Positions 20,821-28,890 of a stretch of DNA of 64,000 bases are shown here, piece by piece; position 1 is the stretch's first letter, and each line of letters starts with the position of its first letter. Below the pieces are notes generated by a model that was not told the origin of the DNA, made no database searches, and was given only the letters and a program-made list of their open reading frames with translations. Source of the DNA: Syntrophobotulus glycolicus DSM 8271 (GTDB taxonomy: Bacteria > Bacillota > Desulfitobacteriia > Desulfitobacteriales > Syntrophobotulaceae); the NCBI RefSeq assembly GCF_000190635.1, contig NC_015172.1:2170001-2234000 (forward strand), given 5' to 3'. Both the position numbers and the translations under genes were made by a program.

Positions 20821-20890
20821 TTTTCCCGCTGATTAAAGCCCGCTCAACCCTTTTCCCGCTGATTAAAGCCCGCTCAATCCTTTTCCCGCT
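20821..20890. repeat. Short tandem repeat, 30-bp unit, about 2.3 copies
   Basis: Two near-perfect 30-base units (20821-20850 and 20851-20880, differing by one base) plus the first ten bases of a third. Each begins TTTTCCCGCTGATTAAAGCC. The array lies between mutM and polA and its last partial unit runs up to the polA stop codon. It is probably a slippage product; no function is evident. Confidence 0.8.
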
Positions 20891-23607
20891 CAGATATGGT
20901 ATTTTCCCATATCACACCAGTTCACCCCTGTCTTACAGTCCACCTGCAAAGGAACCGTCAGCAAAAGAGCGCTTTCCATTTCCGTTTTCACGATTTGGGC
21001 CACCTCAGGCAAGGCCCTGGCTGAGACCTCCAGCAGCAATTCGTCATGAACCTGAAGCAGCAAATTTGCTTCCAACCCTTTCATTGCTTCGTCAACCCTG
21101 ATCATTGCCAGTTTCATAATATCGGCAGCCGTGCCCTGGATCGGACTGTTCATGGCAATTCTCTGTCCGAACTGTCTGACTGTCCGGTTCTGGTGGTTCA
21201 ACTCGGGAGTCTGGCGCAGCCTGTTGAGAAGTGTTCTTGTTTCTCCTGTTTCCATGGCATTCACCACAGAATCATTCAAATATTTCTTGACACCGCTGTA
21301 CCTCTGAAAATATCTTTCTATATAAAATTTAGCCTCTTTCCTGGGGATACGGATGTCACGAGCCAGGCCGAAGTCAGTCAGTCCGTACATCAATCCGAAA
21401 TTGACGGCCTTGGCTTTACGGCGCATGTCGGGAGTGACCTGCTCCAGGGGAACACCAAATACCTCCGAAGCTGTTCTGGCGTGCACATCCTCTCCTGTCT
21501 GGAAAGACTGACAAAGGATCGGGTCCTGAGAATAATGGGCAAGCACCCTGAGCTCGATCTGGGAATAGTCTGCCGAAAACAGCTCCCAGCCTCCTCTCGA
21601 AGGAACAAATACCTTGCGCAGCTTCCTCCCCTCTTCCATCCTGATGGGGATATTCTGCAAATTCGGCTCTGTGCTGGATAATCTTCCGGTCGCCGTGACC
21701 ATCTGCTGAAATGTGGTATGGACTTTGCCGTCCCGGAGCTGGCCAAGCAATCCTTTCACATAAGTCGAATTCAGCTTTACCAGATGTCTGAATTCCAATA
21801 TTTTTTCAACGATACAGTGTTGACCCGCCAATTCCTCCAAGGTTTCGGCATCCGTTGAATAGCCTGTTTTTATTTTTTTGAGAGGCGGAAGCTCCAGCTG
21901 CTCAAAAAGAACCTTACCCAGCTGCTGAGGGGAATTAATATTAAAACTGACTCCGGCAATCTGATAAATGTCCTCCTCAATGACTGCGATTTTCTTTTCC
22001 AGTTCAAACCCGATTTGCTCCAGCATCTCTCTGTCTACAGATATTCCCTGTCGTTCCATTTCCGCTAAAACAATACTTAATGGTTCCTCCAGCTCATGAA
22101 GCAGGGAGGATAAGCCCAGCTCCTCAAGCTTTTTCCGGCTGTTTTCAAACTCGTGGGCCAGAAGGCCGGCTTCCCTGGCCGCAGAGAAAAAAAGTTCGTC
22201 TGCCTGACCGCTTAACAATTCAGCCGCCTGATAGGATGATCTGGTCGGATTCATCAAATAAGCGGCCAGACTAAGATCATATTTGAGGCCGTCCAGACGG
22301 ACCCCCTCATTGGCCAGAGCAGAGTACAGTGTTTTATGATCAGCCATAATCTTGAATACCCGCGGTGAGCCAAGAAGCTCATGCCACTTCGCCAGCACAT
22401 TTTTATCTATTTGGGTTCTGTCTAAGGAATAGGTATTTCTCTGGTCGCAGATCCCCATTTCGTTCCAGACAGAGAGATGGGCAGCTTCCCCTTCCAGCCT
22501 GTAGCTGATCACCAGCTCCGTTTTTTCCGTCATCCAGCTGCTGATCTGTTCCAGCCAGCCGCCGGGATCAAGAATCCGTTCCTCATAAGACGGCCCTGCT
22601 TGACTGTCCCGGTTATCCTCCTGATTATCCTGACTGTCCTGATTGTTTTTGTTGTTCCGGTTGTTTTTCCCGTTTTCGTTGTCCCGCCTGTCTTGACTTT
22701 TGGCCGGTCCCCGCGAACGAGCCGGCCCCTCTTGATCTTGATCCAGAGTCTGCTCAAACAGCCTGCAGATCATACTCAGACTGTACTGGTGCAGAAGCCC
22801 CAGCGTTTTTTCGCTGTCCGGCTTGGTGCGGACAAAATCCCCGATTTGAAAATCTATCGGCACCTGATCAATCATTGTTGCCAGCTTCTTGCTCAACAAG
22901 GCCTGTTCAGGATATTCCTTCAATAATGCTTTAAGCTTGTTGCCCGGCACCGCATCAACATTTTCCAGCACCTGCTCCAAACTGCCGAAACTCCAAAGCA
23001 GTTTCAAAGCGGTTTTTTCGCCTATGCCCGGAATACCGGGGATATTATCCGAAGGGTCGCCCATCAGACCCTTTAAATCAATGATCTGTTCCGGTTTCAG
23101 CTGGTATTTTTCAAACAGCTTGTCCTTGTTATAACACTCAACCGTAGAAATTCCCTTGATCGTCATCTCAACTGTGGTTTGATCGGAAACGAGCTGAAAG
23201 GCATCCTTATCCCCGGTGATGACGATAATTTCCATCCCCTCCGCCTCTGCCCTTCTGGTCACCGTGGCAATCAGGTCATCCGCTTCATAGCCCTCACTTT
23301 CCAGAACCGGCACGGACATCGCGCCGAGAATTTCTTTAAGATAGGCAAATTGAGGCTTGAGAGTCTCGGGGGTTTCCTTACGCTGAGCCTTATATTGATC
23401 ATACATTTCAATTCTTTTGGTTGCCTTTGTTTTATCAAAAGCAACGACCCAGCAATCCGGTTTTTTTTCTTTCTGAATACGTAAAAGCATGGCTAAAAAT
23501 CCGTGGACGGCATTTGTCGGCAGTCCTTCAGCCGAAGTCAGCGGCGGCAAAGCGTAAAAAGCCCTGTTGAGCAAACTGTTGCCATCCATGATCACTAAAC
23601 GAGCCAT
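20890..23607 (-). CDS. polA: DNA polymerase I
   Basis: Repair and Okazaki-fragment polymerase, 905 residues. The N-terminal ~290 residues are the 5'-3' exonuclease (MDGNSLLNRAFYAL, ITGDKDAFQLV, GLMGDPSDNIPGIPGIGEKTA). A linker rich in Asn, Asp and Gln follows (about 300-345). The middle domain lacks the DxE of an active 3'-5' proofreading site (it reads LVISYRLEG there), as in Bacillus and Thermus enzymes. The polymerase domain has motif A SADYSQIELRVLAHYS, motif B KAVNFGLMYG and motif C QVHDELLLEV. Start ATG at 23607 with AAAGGAG. Confidence 0.96.
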   Translation of the reverse strand: MARLVIMDGNSLLNRAFYALPPLTSAEGLPTNAVHGFLAMLLRIQKEKKPDCWVVAFDKTKATKRIEMYDQYKAQRKETPETLKPQFAYLKEILGAMSVPVLESEGYEADDLIATVTRRAEAEGMEIIVITGDKDAFQLVSDQTTVEMTIKGISTVECYNKDKLFEKYQLKPEQIIDLKGLMGDPSDNIPGIPGIGEKTALKLLWSFGSLEQVLENVDAVPGNKLKALLKEYPEQALLSKKLATMIDQVPIDFQIGDFVRTKPDSEKTLGLLHQYSLSMICRLFEQTLDQDQEGPARSRGPAKSQDRRDNENGKNNRNNKNNQDSQDNQEDNRDSQAGPSYEERILDPGGWLEQISSWMTEKTELVISYRLEGEAAHLSVWNEMGICDQRNTYSLDRTQIDKNVLAKWHELLGSPRVFKIMADHKTLYSALANEGVRLDGLKYDLSLAAYLMNPTRSSYQAAELLSGQADELFFSAAREAGLLAHEFENSRKKLEELGLSSLLHELEEPLSIVLAEMERQGISVDREMLEQIGFELEKKIAVIEEDIYQIAGVSFNINSPQQLGKVLFEQLELPPLKKIKTGYSTDAETLEELAGQHCIVEKILEFRHLVKLNSTYVKGLLGQLRDGKVHTTFQQMVTATGRLSSTEPNLQNIPIRMEEGRKLRKVFVPSRGGWELFSADYSQIELRVLAHYSQDPILCQSFQTGEDVHARTASEVFGVPLEQVTPDMRRKAKAVNFGLMYGLTDFGLARDIRIPRKEAKFYIERYFQRYSGVKKYLNDSVVNAMETGETRTLLNRLRQTPELNHQNRTVRQFGQRIAMNSPIQGTAADIMKLAMIRVDEAMKGLEANLLLQVHDELLLEVSARALPEVAQIVKTEMESALLLTVPLQVDCKTGVNWCDMGKYHI

Positions 23608-23644
23608 TAATAGACTCCTTTCTCCGATACCTTGATCTTAATCT

Positions 23645-23673
23645 ATCATAACCTTTCTTTGCTTTTGAAACAA
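23645..23673 (-). promoter_or_regulatory. Promoter for the polA operon
   Basis: On the minus strand TTGTTT (23668-23673), 17-base spacer, TATGAT (23645-23650), about 40 bases before the polA start. Confidence 0.5.
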
Positions 23674-24122
23674 CCTTGGGCACTGGAAATACCATAACTT
23701 ACCCAAAGCAAACGGGAATGAAAAAAACGATTTCATGAATAATATAAATAACAGATTGCTTAGACAAAGAATAAACGATGAGGCGGAGAATAAAATGATT
23801 AAAGCAAAACGGCGGTCTAAATCCCAATTCCATTCCAATTACGATCAATTCAGAATACATCTGCTGATTGGAAAAGACCATATCAGTGTCAGTGAAACCC
23901 TCTTAAGGCAGCCCTCCGACCAGCTATAAAGTTGAAAAGCAGCAAACATTTATCGGAAAATTAGATGTGATCAATTCTTTATTCAAATCCTTCACCCCTA
24001 TTATTTTGCTAATGACAATTTTATTTAAATTCTCCAAAAGCATACAATAATCCTTTTAGGATCAGAAAAGCCGATTTGGACCGGGATTGTTCCAGCACAC
24101 AAAAAATAATCTTTGCAAAGAA
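23674..24122. other. Gene-free stretch between polA promoter and T-box promoter
   Basis: About 450 bases, AT-rich. One 64-codon plus-strand frame (23735-23929) has no ribosome-binding site and no recognisable features. I see no RNA gene or mobile element here. Confidence 0.5.
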
Positions 24123-24151
24123 TTGACAAAGCGTTTATCACTTGATAAGAT
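24123..24151 (+). promoter_or_regulatory. Promoter for T-box-leuA transcript
   Basis: Perfect TTGACA at 24123-24128, 17-base spacer, TAAGAT at 24146-24151. Transcription would start just before the T-box leader. Confidence 0.7.
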
Positions 24152-24157
24152 AAAAAA

Positions 24158-24442
24158 AAATAGTTCAAAATGACTGTGATAGGGAATATTAAGCTGACCG
24201 GCAGGTTCAGAGAGCTGTTGTTTGGTGCGAAGCAGCCGAAGCCAAAGCCCAACTCCCCCTTGAGTCGCCGGCTGAACAGTTTAAGTAGGTTGGACGGAAA
24301 CTTCCACCGTTACAAGGAAGGGAATATCGGATCACAGATCCCGTATTCTGTTTGAGTGAACGGAATGAACCCCGTTAACATGAGTGGTACCGCGAAGGAA
24401 TAATAGCCCTTACGTCTCATACGAGATGTAAGGGCTTTTTTA
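24158..24442 (+). promoter_or_regulatory. T-box riboswitch leader, leucine-type specifier
   Basis: The leader has the stem I distal-loop region (AGAGAGCTG...TTGGTGCGAAGCAGC) and the conserved AGTAGG...ACGG...CCGTTA segment. The T-box itself, AGTGGTACCGCG, is at 24383-24394, followed by a strong terminator hairpin. The likely specifier codon is CTC (24253-24255), just before CCCCTTGAGT, which fits tRNA-Leu and the leuA gene downstream. Uncharged tRNA-Leu should pair with the T-box and prevent termination, switching on the second LeuA during leucine starvation. The element is firm; the exact codon register is my reading. Confidence 0.9.
24405..24442 (+). terminator. T-box intrinsic terminator
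   Basis: AGCCCTTACGTCTC pairs with GAGATGTAAGGGCT (14-base arms, one G-T pair) across a tetraloop, followed by a T-run. It lies directly downstream of the T-box sequence, with which its 5' arm region would compete in the antiterminator. Confidence 0.9.
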
Positions 24443-24468
24443 TTTTTATTTTTAAGGAGGTCCAAACG

Positions 24469-25623
24469 ATGAAAAAGCTCTATTTTTTTGATACAACGTT
24501 AAGGGATGGTGAACAGTCTCTAGGAATAACGTTAAATGTCCGGCAAAAATTACAAATCGCCGAACAGCTCGTGCGCCTTGGCGTCGATATCATCGAGGCG
24601 GGCTTCCCTGTCTCTTCACCGGGAGACTATGAAGCGGTCAAAGAAATCAGCAAAAATATCAAAGGAGCGGTGATCTGTGGTTTGACCCGCTGTGTCCAAG
24701 CGGACATTGATCTTTGCGCGGAGGCCCTCAAATATGCTGAAAATCCCCGGATTCATACCGGGATAGCTGTATCTGATCTTCACATGGAGAAAAAACTGCA
24801 TCTGAAGCCTGAGGAAGTGATTGATTTGGCCTGTGCCTGTGTCAAACACGCCAAAACGTATTGTCATGATGTGGAATTTTATGCTGAAGACGCGTTCAGA
24901 AGTGACCGTAACTTTTTGGCCAGGATCCTTCAGGAAGTCATTAAGGCCGGGGCGACCGTCATCAATATCCCGGATACAGTAGGCTATGCCACCCCCTGGG
25001 AATTCGGGGAACTGATCTCATTTGTCAAAAACACTGTGGAAAATATCGATCAGGCCATCATCAGCATTCATTGCCACAATGATCTCGGTATGGCCACGGC
25101 CAATTCCATGGCCGGCCTGTTTGCCGGTGCAACTCAGATTGAAGGAACCATCAACGGGATTGGCGAACGGGCGGGCAACACGTCTTTGGAAGAAGTGATC
25201 ATGGCCCTGCACTCCAAGAAAAAAGAATATCCCTTTGCCCTCAATATCCACACCAGGGAGATTACCGCGACAAGCAGTCTGGTTTCCCGGATAACCGGCA
25301 TTCCCATTCCCTATCATAAGCCGATTGTGGGCCCCAATGCCTTTAAACATGCCTCCGGGATTCATCAGGACGGGATTCTGAAAGAAAGGGAAACCTATGA
25401 AATTATTGATCCGGCCACTATTGGCGCCAGCCAGAATCAGATCATTCTCACCGCCAGATCGGGCAAGCACGCTTTAAGGCACAAGCTTTTTGAACTGGGC
25501 TACAGACCGGAATCAAATCAGCTGGACCGGCTTTATGGGGACTTCATCCAGATAGCCGATCAGAAAAACGAAATCTTTGATCAGGACCTCCATACGCTGA
25601 TGAACTCCCACCCCGGTCATTAA
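24469..25623 (+). CDS. leuA: Second 2-isopropylmalate synthase, short form lacking the allosteric domain
   Basis: A DRE-TIM metallolyase, 384 residues. Same catalytic motifs as the operon Leu[51 protein letters not shown] and HASGIHQDGILKERETYE. The frame ends shortly after the catalytic accessory region, so the C-terminal leucine-binding domain is absent; feedback insensitivity is expected. AAGGAGG precedes the ATG. Control instead appears to be through the leucine T-box upstream. Homocitrate or Re-citrate synthase are relatives, but the T-box specifier and close match to LeuA favour isopropylmalate synthase. Confidence 0.85.
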   Translation: MKKLYFFDTTLRDGEQSLGITLNVRQKLQIAEQLVRLGVDIIEAGFPVSSPGDYEAVKEISKNIKGAVICGLTRCVQADIDLCAEALKYAENPRIHTGIAVSDLHMEKKLHLKPEEVIDLACACVKHAKTYCHDVEFYAEDAFRSDRNFLARILQEVIKAGATVINIPDTVGYATPWEFGELISFVKNTVENIDQAIISIHCHNDLGMATANSMAGLFAGATQIEGTINGIGERAGNTSLEEVIMALHSKKKEYPFALNIHTREITATSSLVSRITGIPIPYHKPIVGPNAFKHASGIHQDGILKERETYEIIDPATIGASQNQIILTARSGKHALRHKLFELGYRPESNQLDRLYGDFIQIADQKNEIFDQDLHTLMNSHPGH

Positions 25624-25690
25624 TCACTCGTTCATCACCTTTGTCCATCTTCTTTCAGATCCGGATGTCAAACAGGCTTTGATTTTGCCT

Positions 25691-26323
25691 TCATTGATCT
25701 GCCGCCACGGCTTTCAGGATCGTTTCTTTCAATTGACAAACCATCTGCCCGTTGAAGATTTCCCCGATTCCTTTTTGAAAAAGGCTGTCTTCTTTTTGGG
25801 GAATATCAACATCAAAAGCTACCGTTTCCTGGAATTGTTCATTGGAGATTTCCCAGCAGTGGTTGCGGATAAAATATCTGACTTGTTCATAATTGGCATA
25901 AGGAATGGTCAGGCCGTAAACCAGATGCGGAGTAAGCTTCTCTATGCAAGCATGTTCAATCGCCATTCTGGCCGTCCCGCCATAGGCTCTGGACAACCCG
26001 CCTGTACCGAGCAGGACTCCGCCGAAGTACCTGACAACAACAATCTGAACATCCCACAGTTTTTTATGCTGCAACACATCAAGGACCGGCCGTCCTCCCG
26101 TCCCCTGCGGTTCACCGTCATCTGATGATTTTTCCAGTTTCCCCCTGTTCAGGCGGTAAGCATAGACATAATGCCGGGCATTAGGGTATTCCTTTTTGAC
26201 ATCGAGGAGCCGGGCCGCTGTTTCGCCTGAGTCTGCGGCGGGGACAGCAACAGCAATAAACCTGGATTTGTCGATAACCTGCTCTGCTGATGACGGCTTG
26301 CTGATGGTAATAAGCTCTTCCAT
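25691..26323 (-). CDS. yigZ: YigZ/IMPACT family protein
   Basis: The 210-residue protein has the UPF0029/IMPACT N-terminal domain (KSRFIAVAVPAADSGETA, ARHYVYAYRL, SDDGEPQGTGGRPVLDVL, VRYFGGVLLGTGGLSRAYG). A C-terminal DUF1949-type ferredoxin-like domain follows. The eukaryotic IMPACT relative binds GCN1; the bacterial role is not settled. It is convergent with the second leuA and downstream of the thioesterase gene. Confidence 0.9.
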   Translation of the reverse strand: MEELITISKPSSAEQVIDKSRFIAVAVPAADSGETAARLLDVKKEYPNARHYVYAYRLNRGKLEKSSDDGEPQGTGGRPVLDVLQHKKLWDVQIVVVRYFGGVLLGTGGLSRAYGGTARMAIEHACIEKLTPHLVYGLTIPYANYEQVRYFIRNHCWEISNEQFQETVAFDVDIPQKEDSLFQKGIGEIFNGQMVCQLKETILKAVAADQ

Positions 26324-26411
26324 TTTCCTTTATCCTTATCTCCTGACCGGCATTTGAATTCCCCTGAGCTATTGCTCCGGGTTACGTTCCTTGATTTCCT
26401 TGAACTCCTGA

Positions 26412-26789
26412 TCAGGATAGTTTTGCATAGGCTTTCTCCAGAAACTTTTCGGCATTGATGATGAACCTTTCATGCTCTCCCTCACCGATTTTTTCTTTTT
26501 CATCATAAGCCTCAATTTTGAAAGACAGCTTGCGGCCCTCAATCCCGGTGATTTCGGCAACTGCCCACACCTTCATCCCCACGGGAGTCGCCGCCAGATG
26601 CTTAATCTCCAGATAGGTGCCGACACTGGTCTGACCTTCCGGCAAATCAAGGGCTCTGGTCGCCGCGTTCTCCATGATGGCCACCATAATCGGGGTGGCC
26701 AAAACGTCGAGAGTCCCGCTGCCCAATGTTTTTGCCGTCACTTTTTCTGTCACCACTGTTTCCGACTTTCCCTTGGCACCGATTTCCAT
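26412..26789 (-). CDS. Hot-dog thioesterase, FlK (fluoroacetyl-CoA thioesterase)-like
   Basis: Small hot-dog fold protein, 125 residues. The start ATG at 26789 follows GAGG at nine bases; an upstream in-frame extension rich in Lys and Arg is unlikely to be translated. Motifs: SGTLDVLATPIMVAIMENAA, GQTSVGTYLEIKHLAATPVG and HERFIINAEKF. The Thr, Glu and His positions resemble those of FlK, an acyl-CoA thioesterase that detoxifies fluoroacetyl-CoA. In anaerobes close homologues are widespread and the substrate is unknown. Confidence 0.75.
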   Translation of the reverse strand: MEIGAKGKSETVVTEKVTAKTLGSGTLDVLATPIMVAIMENAATRALDLPEGQTSVGTYLEIKHLAATPVGMKVWAVAEITGIEGRKLSFKIEAYDEKEKIGEGEHERFIINAEKFLEKAYAKLS

Positions 26790-26920
26790 ATTGATCAGCC
26801 TCTTTCTCAAAAACTTTTTTCTCTCTTTTTCTTGTTCCGGGCAAAAAAAGAATTCCCGCTTTGTCTTCTTCTCCAATTCCGGCCTGATGCCCTTGCGCCC
26901 CTCACCGGAAACCTTTCCGT

Positions 26921-27883
26921 CTAAATCGGAAATAAAATTCCGGCCATGTATATGGCCGAGGTCAGCGTAATGGCGCCGAATATCGTGGATACCATGACTT
27001 GCTGCGAGGAGAAATTTTCATAGTTGTTGCATTCGATGGCAATCAAAGCTGTGTTTACCGCCGTCGGCACGGAATAGGAAATAAATATGGTCTGAGCGAC
27101 AACCCCGGAAAAACCGAACAGTTTTATGCCGGCCAGTGCCAGCAAAGGGCCGATAATGAGCCGGGTAAACACGGCGATATTGACATCAATATTTCTAAAA
27201 TCAAATTCTGTTTGCGAAAGCTGAACCCCTAAGGTGAATAAGGCCATTGGCACAAGGCCGTCTTTGATGTATTCAAGCGTTGGCCATAACGGAGTTGCTG
27301 TGATATCAACCATAAAATATTTCAGTACGATCGCCAGCAAAATCGCATAGATTGACGGCATCGTTAAAATCTGGTCAACAGACTCCTTCCAATCCTTCTT
27401 GGCTTTCCCCGCATTGTAGAAACCAATGGTATTCATGGTGATATTCATAAAGGTCAAAATAATGACCTGAGCGGTCAGCGCCTGGTTCAAGTAAGGGGTT
27501 TCTCCATCAATGACATAAGGGGCATGACTGAAAATAAGGGTGATCAGGGATATTCCTATATTCCCGGCATTGTTAAACATAATCGAATTTTTGAACGCAC
27601 TGGTCATCCCGATATCATATTTCCGGATTTTAGCGATTACTCTGGCCAGTAAATCATTGGCGATCATGTAGGCCAGCCCGAAAAATAAGATTTTCAGAAG
27701 GGTTACGGATAAGCTGGCCGTATAGAGATTAAAAAAGATAAAACACGGAATAAATAAGTAGAAATTAAATTTACTGAGTGTAAATAGATTCAGGCTGAAT
27801 CTTTTGCTTAACAAAAACCCCAATCCGACCATGATAAAAACAGGTAAAATATTATTCCCCAGGATGTATAGAAAAATAGACAT
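26921..27883 (-). CDS. AEC (auxin efflux carrier) family permease
   Basis: Integral membrane protein of 320 residues with about ten hydrophobic helices in two halves. The N-terminal half has MVGLGFLLSKRFSLNL and FNNAGNIGISLITLIF; the second half ALFTLGVQLSQTEFDF and the C-terminal SYSVPTAVNTALIAIE. Bacterial AEC members export or import organic acids such as malate or lactate; the substrate here is unknown. I place the start at the ATG at 27883, six bases after AAGGAG, rather than nine codons upstream. Confidence 0.85.
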   Translation of the reverse strand: MSIFLYILGNNILPVFIMVGLGFLLSKRFSLNLFTLSKFNFYLFIPCFIFFNLYTASLSVTLLKILFFGLAYMIANDLLARVIAKIRKYDIGMTSAFKNSIMFNNAGNIGISLITLIFSHAPYVIDGETPYLNQALTAQVIILTFMNITMNTIGFYNAGKAKKDWKESVDQILTMPSIYAILLAIVLKYFMVDITATPLWPTLEYIKDGLVPMALFTLGVQLSQTEFDFRNIDVNIAVFTRLIIGPLLALAGIKLFGFSGVVAQTIFISYSVPTAVNTALIAIECNNYENFSSQQVMVSTIFGAITLTSAIYMAGILFPI

Positions 27884-28057
27884 TTTGACTCCTTCATACC
27901 GTTTCCTCATCAGCCGAGCTTATTCTGCTTCTTATTTTACCAAGCGATTGCCTCTCTGTCTTTATTTTTCGGACAATTTATCACTGAAAATCCGGGATCC
28001 CTTATCCCTAAGGTTTCTTCTTCTTCAGAATTGTGGCCCACCACTCCACCGCGGCAT

Positions 28058-28084
28058 ATAAAAAGAGGTGCCTGCAGACACCCC
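28058..28084 (-). terminator. Intrinsic terminator after the CBS-domain gene
   Basis: On the minus strand GGGGTGTC-TGCA-GGCACCTC forms an eight-pair stem followed by TTTTTAT, 35 bases beyond the stop of the CBS gene. Confidence 0.7.
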
Positions 28085-28118
28085 ATGATCATTTTAAGGA
28101 AAAGAATCTATTTGGATT

Positions 28119-28538
28119 TTAATGGGTGATTCCCCTGGCTATCCCACTCATGGCATCCGCCTGGTCCGTATTCAGGTGCTCAATGGCCAGGTCGCCCAAA
28201 GTGATGATTCCGACCAGTTTTCCACTTTTCAGCACCGGCAGCCTTTTGACCTGGTATTCTGCCATCAGATCGGCGGCCTGGCTGATGGAGTCCTTTTCTT
28301 CAATACAAATAGGGTCTAAGGTCATCACCTGCCTGGCCAGGGTTTTCTGCAGGTCTTTTTTTTCGGAAACCGCTCTGACAATGATATCCCGGTCCGTAAT
28401 AATGCCTAATAGTCTGTCTCCTTCACAGACTGGGACAGCCCCGATATCCTGCTCTTTCATGATTTTGGCAATATCAGACAAGCTGGAATTTTGGTCTGCT
28501 GAAAATATTCTTGCAGACATGATCTCACTCACACTCAT
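28119..28538 (-). CDS. Two-CBS-domain protein
   Basis: A 139-residue protein of two tandem CBS motifs: SEIMSARIFSADQNSSLSDI with GDRLLGIITDRDIIVRAV, then ARQVMTLDPICIEEKDSISQ with SGKLVGIITLGDLA. CBS pairs bind adenine nucleotides and usually regulate partner proteins; there is no fused effector here. The start at 28538 has GGAGGT seven bases upstream. It is divergent from amt, but a functional link is only suggested by position. Confidence 0.85.
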   Translation of the reverse strand: MSVSEIMSARIFSADQNSSLSDIAKIMKEQDIGAVPVCEGDRLLGIITDRDIIVRAVSEKKDLQKTLARQVMTLDPICIEEKDSISQAADLMAEYQVKRLPVLKSGKLVGIITLGDLAIEHLNTDQADAMSGIARGITH

Positions 28539-28672
28539 TTTTACTACCTCCACAGAAAATATGATTTAACGATATTCTTTACTGAAATGAAACAAATATG
28601 TACATCTCTTCGATTGGCCTTCCAGAAAAATGAAACGGACCGTTTGCCCGGAAATCTGCCTAAAATTTTTAT

Positions 28673-28788
28673 ATGTATACAGTATTCAATGTTGTTTGAT
28701 TAAGGAAATTATTTCTGAAAACCCCTAATTCTAGCGGATATTTTTGTGCTTGCTTTTCATTTTTCTAATCTTTATAATGTATACAGTA
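28673..28788. repeat. 12-bp direct repeat ATGTATACAGTA, two copies
   Basis: ATGTATACAGTA occurs at 28673-28684 and again at 28777-28788, 104 bases apart. The core TGTATACA is palindromic. The second copy overlaps the last bases of the proposed amt -10 element, as an operator might. Confidence 0.55.
28750..28778 (+). promoter_or_regulatory. Promoter for amt
   Basis: TTGCTT at 28750-28755, 17-base spacer, perfect TATAAT at 28773-28778. It gives a leader of about 105 bases before amt. Confidence 0.6.
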
Positions 28789-28799
28789 ATTTTTTTGGC

Positions 28800-28860
28800 A
28801 AAGAAGCCTGATCAAACTTATGCAAATTTTGCATAGGTTTTGTCAGGCTTCTTTATTTTA
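28800..28860 (+). terminator. Long two-tier hairpin in the amt leader (terminator or attenuator)
   Basis: AAAGAAGCCTGA (28800-28811) pairs perfectly with TCAGGCTTCTTT (28843-28854). An inner stem TATGCAA/TTGCATA sits inside, and TATTTTAT follows. Because it lies between the amt promoter and the amt start, it could cause conditional premature termination. Confidence 0.6.
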
Positions 28861-28890
28861 TAAAAATCGTCATAACTTAGGAGGAGAAAA

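Noticed and set aside
23735-23929. 64-codon plus-strand frame downstream of polA promoter region
   Set aside because: No ribosome-binding site, composition like the surrounding AT-rich non-coding DNA, no recognisable motif.
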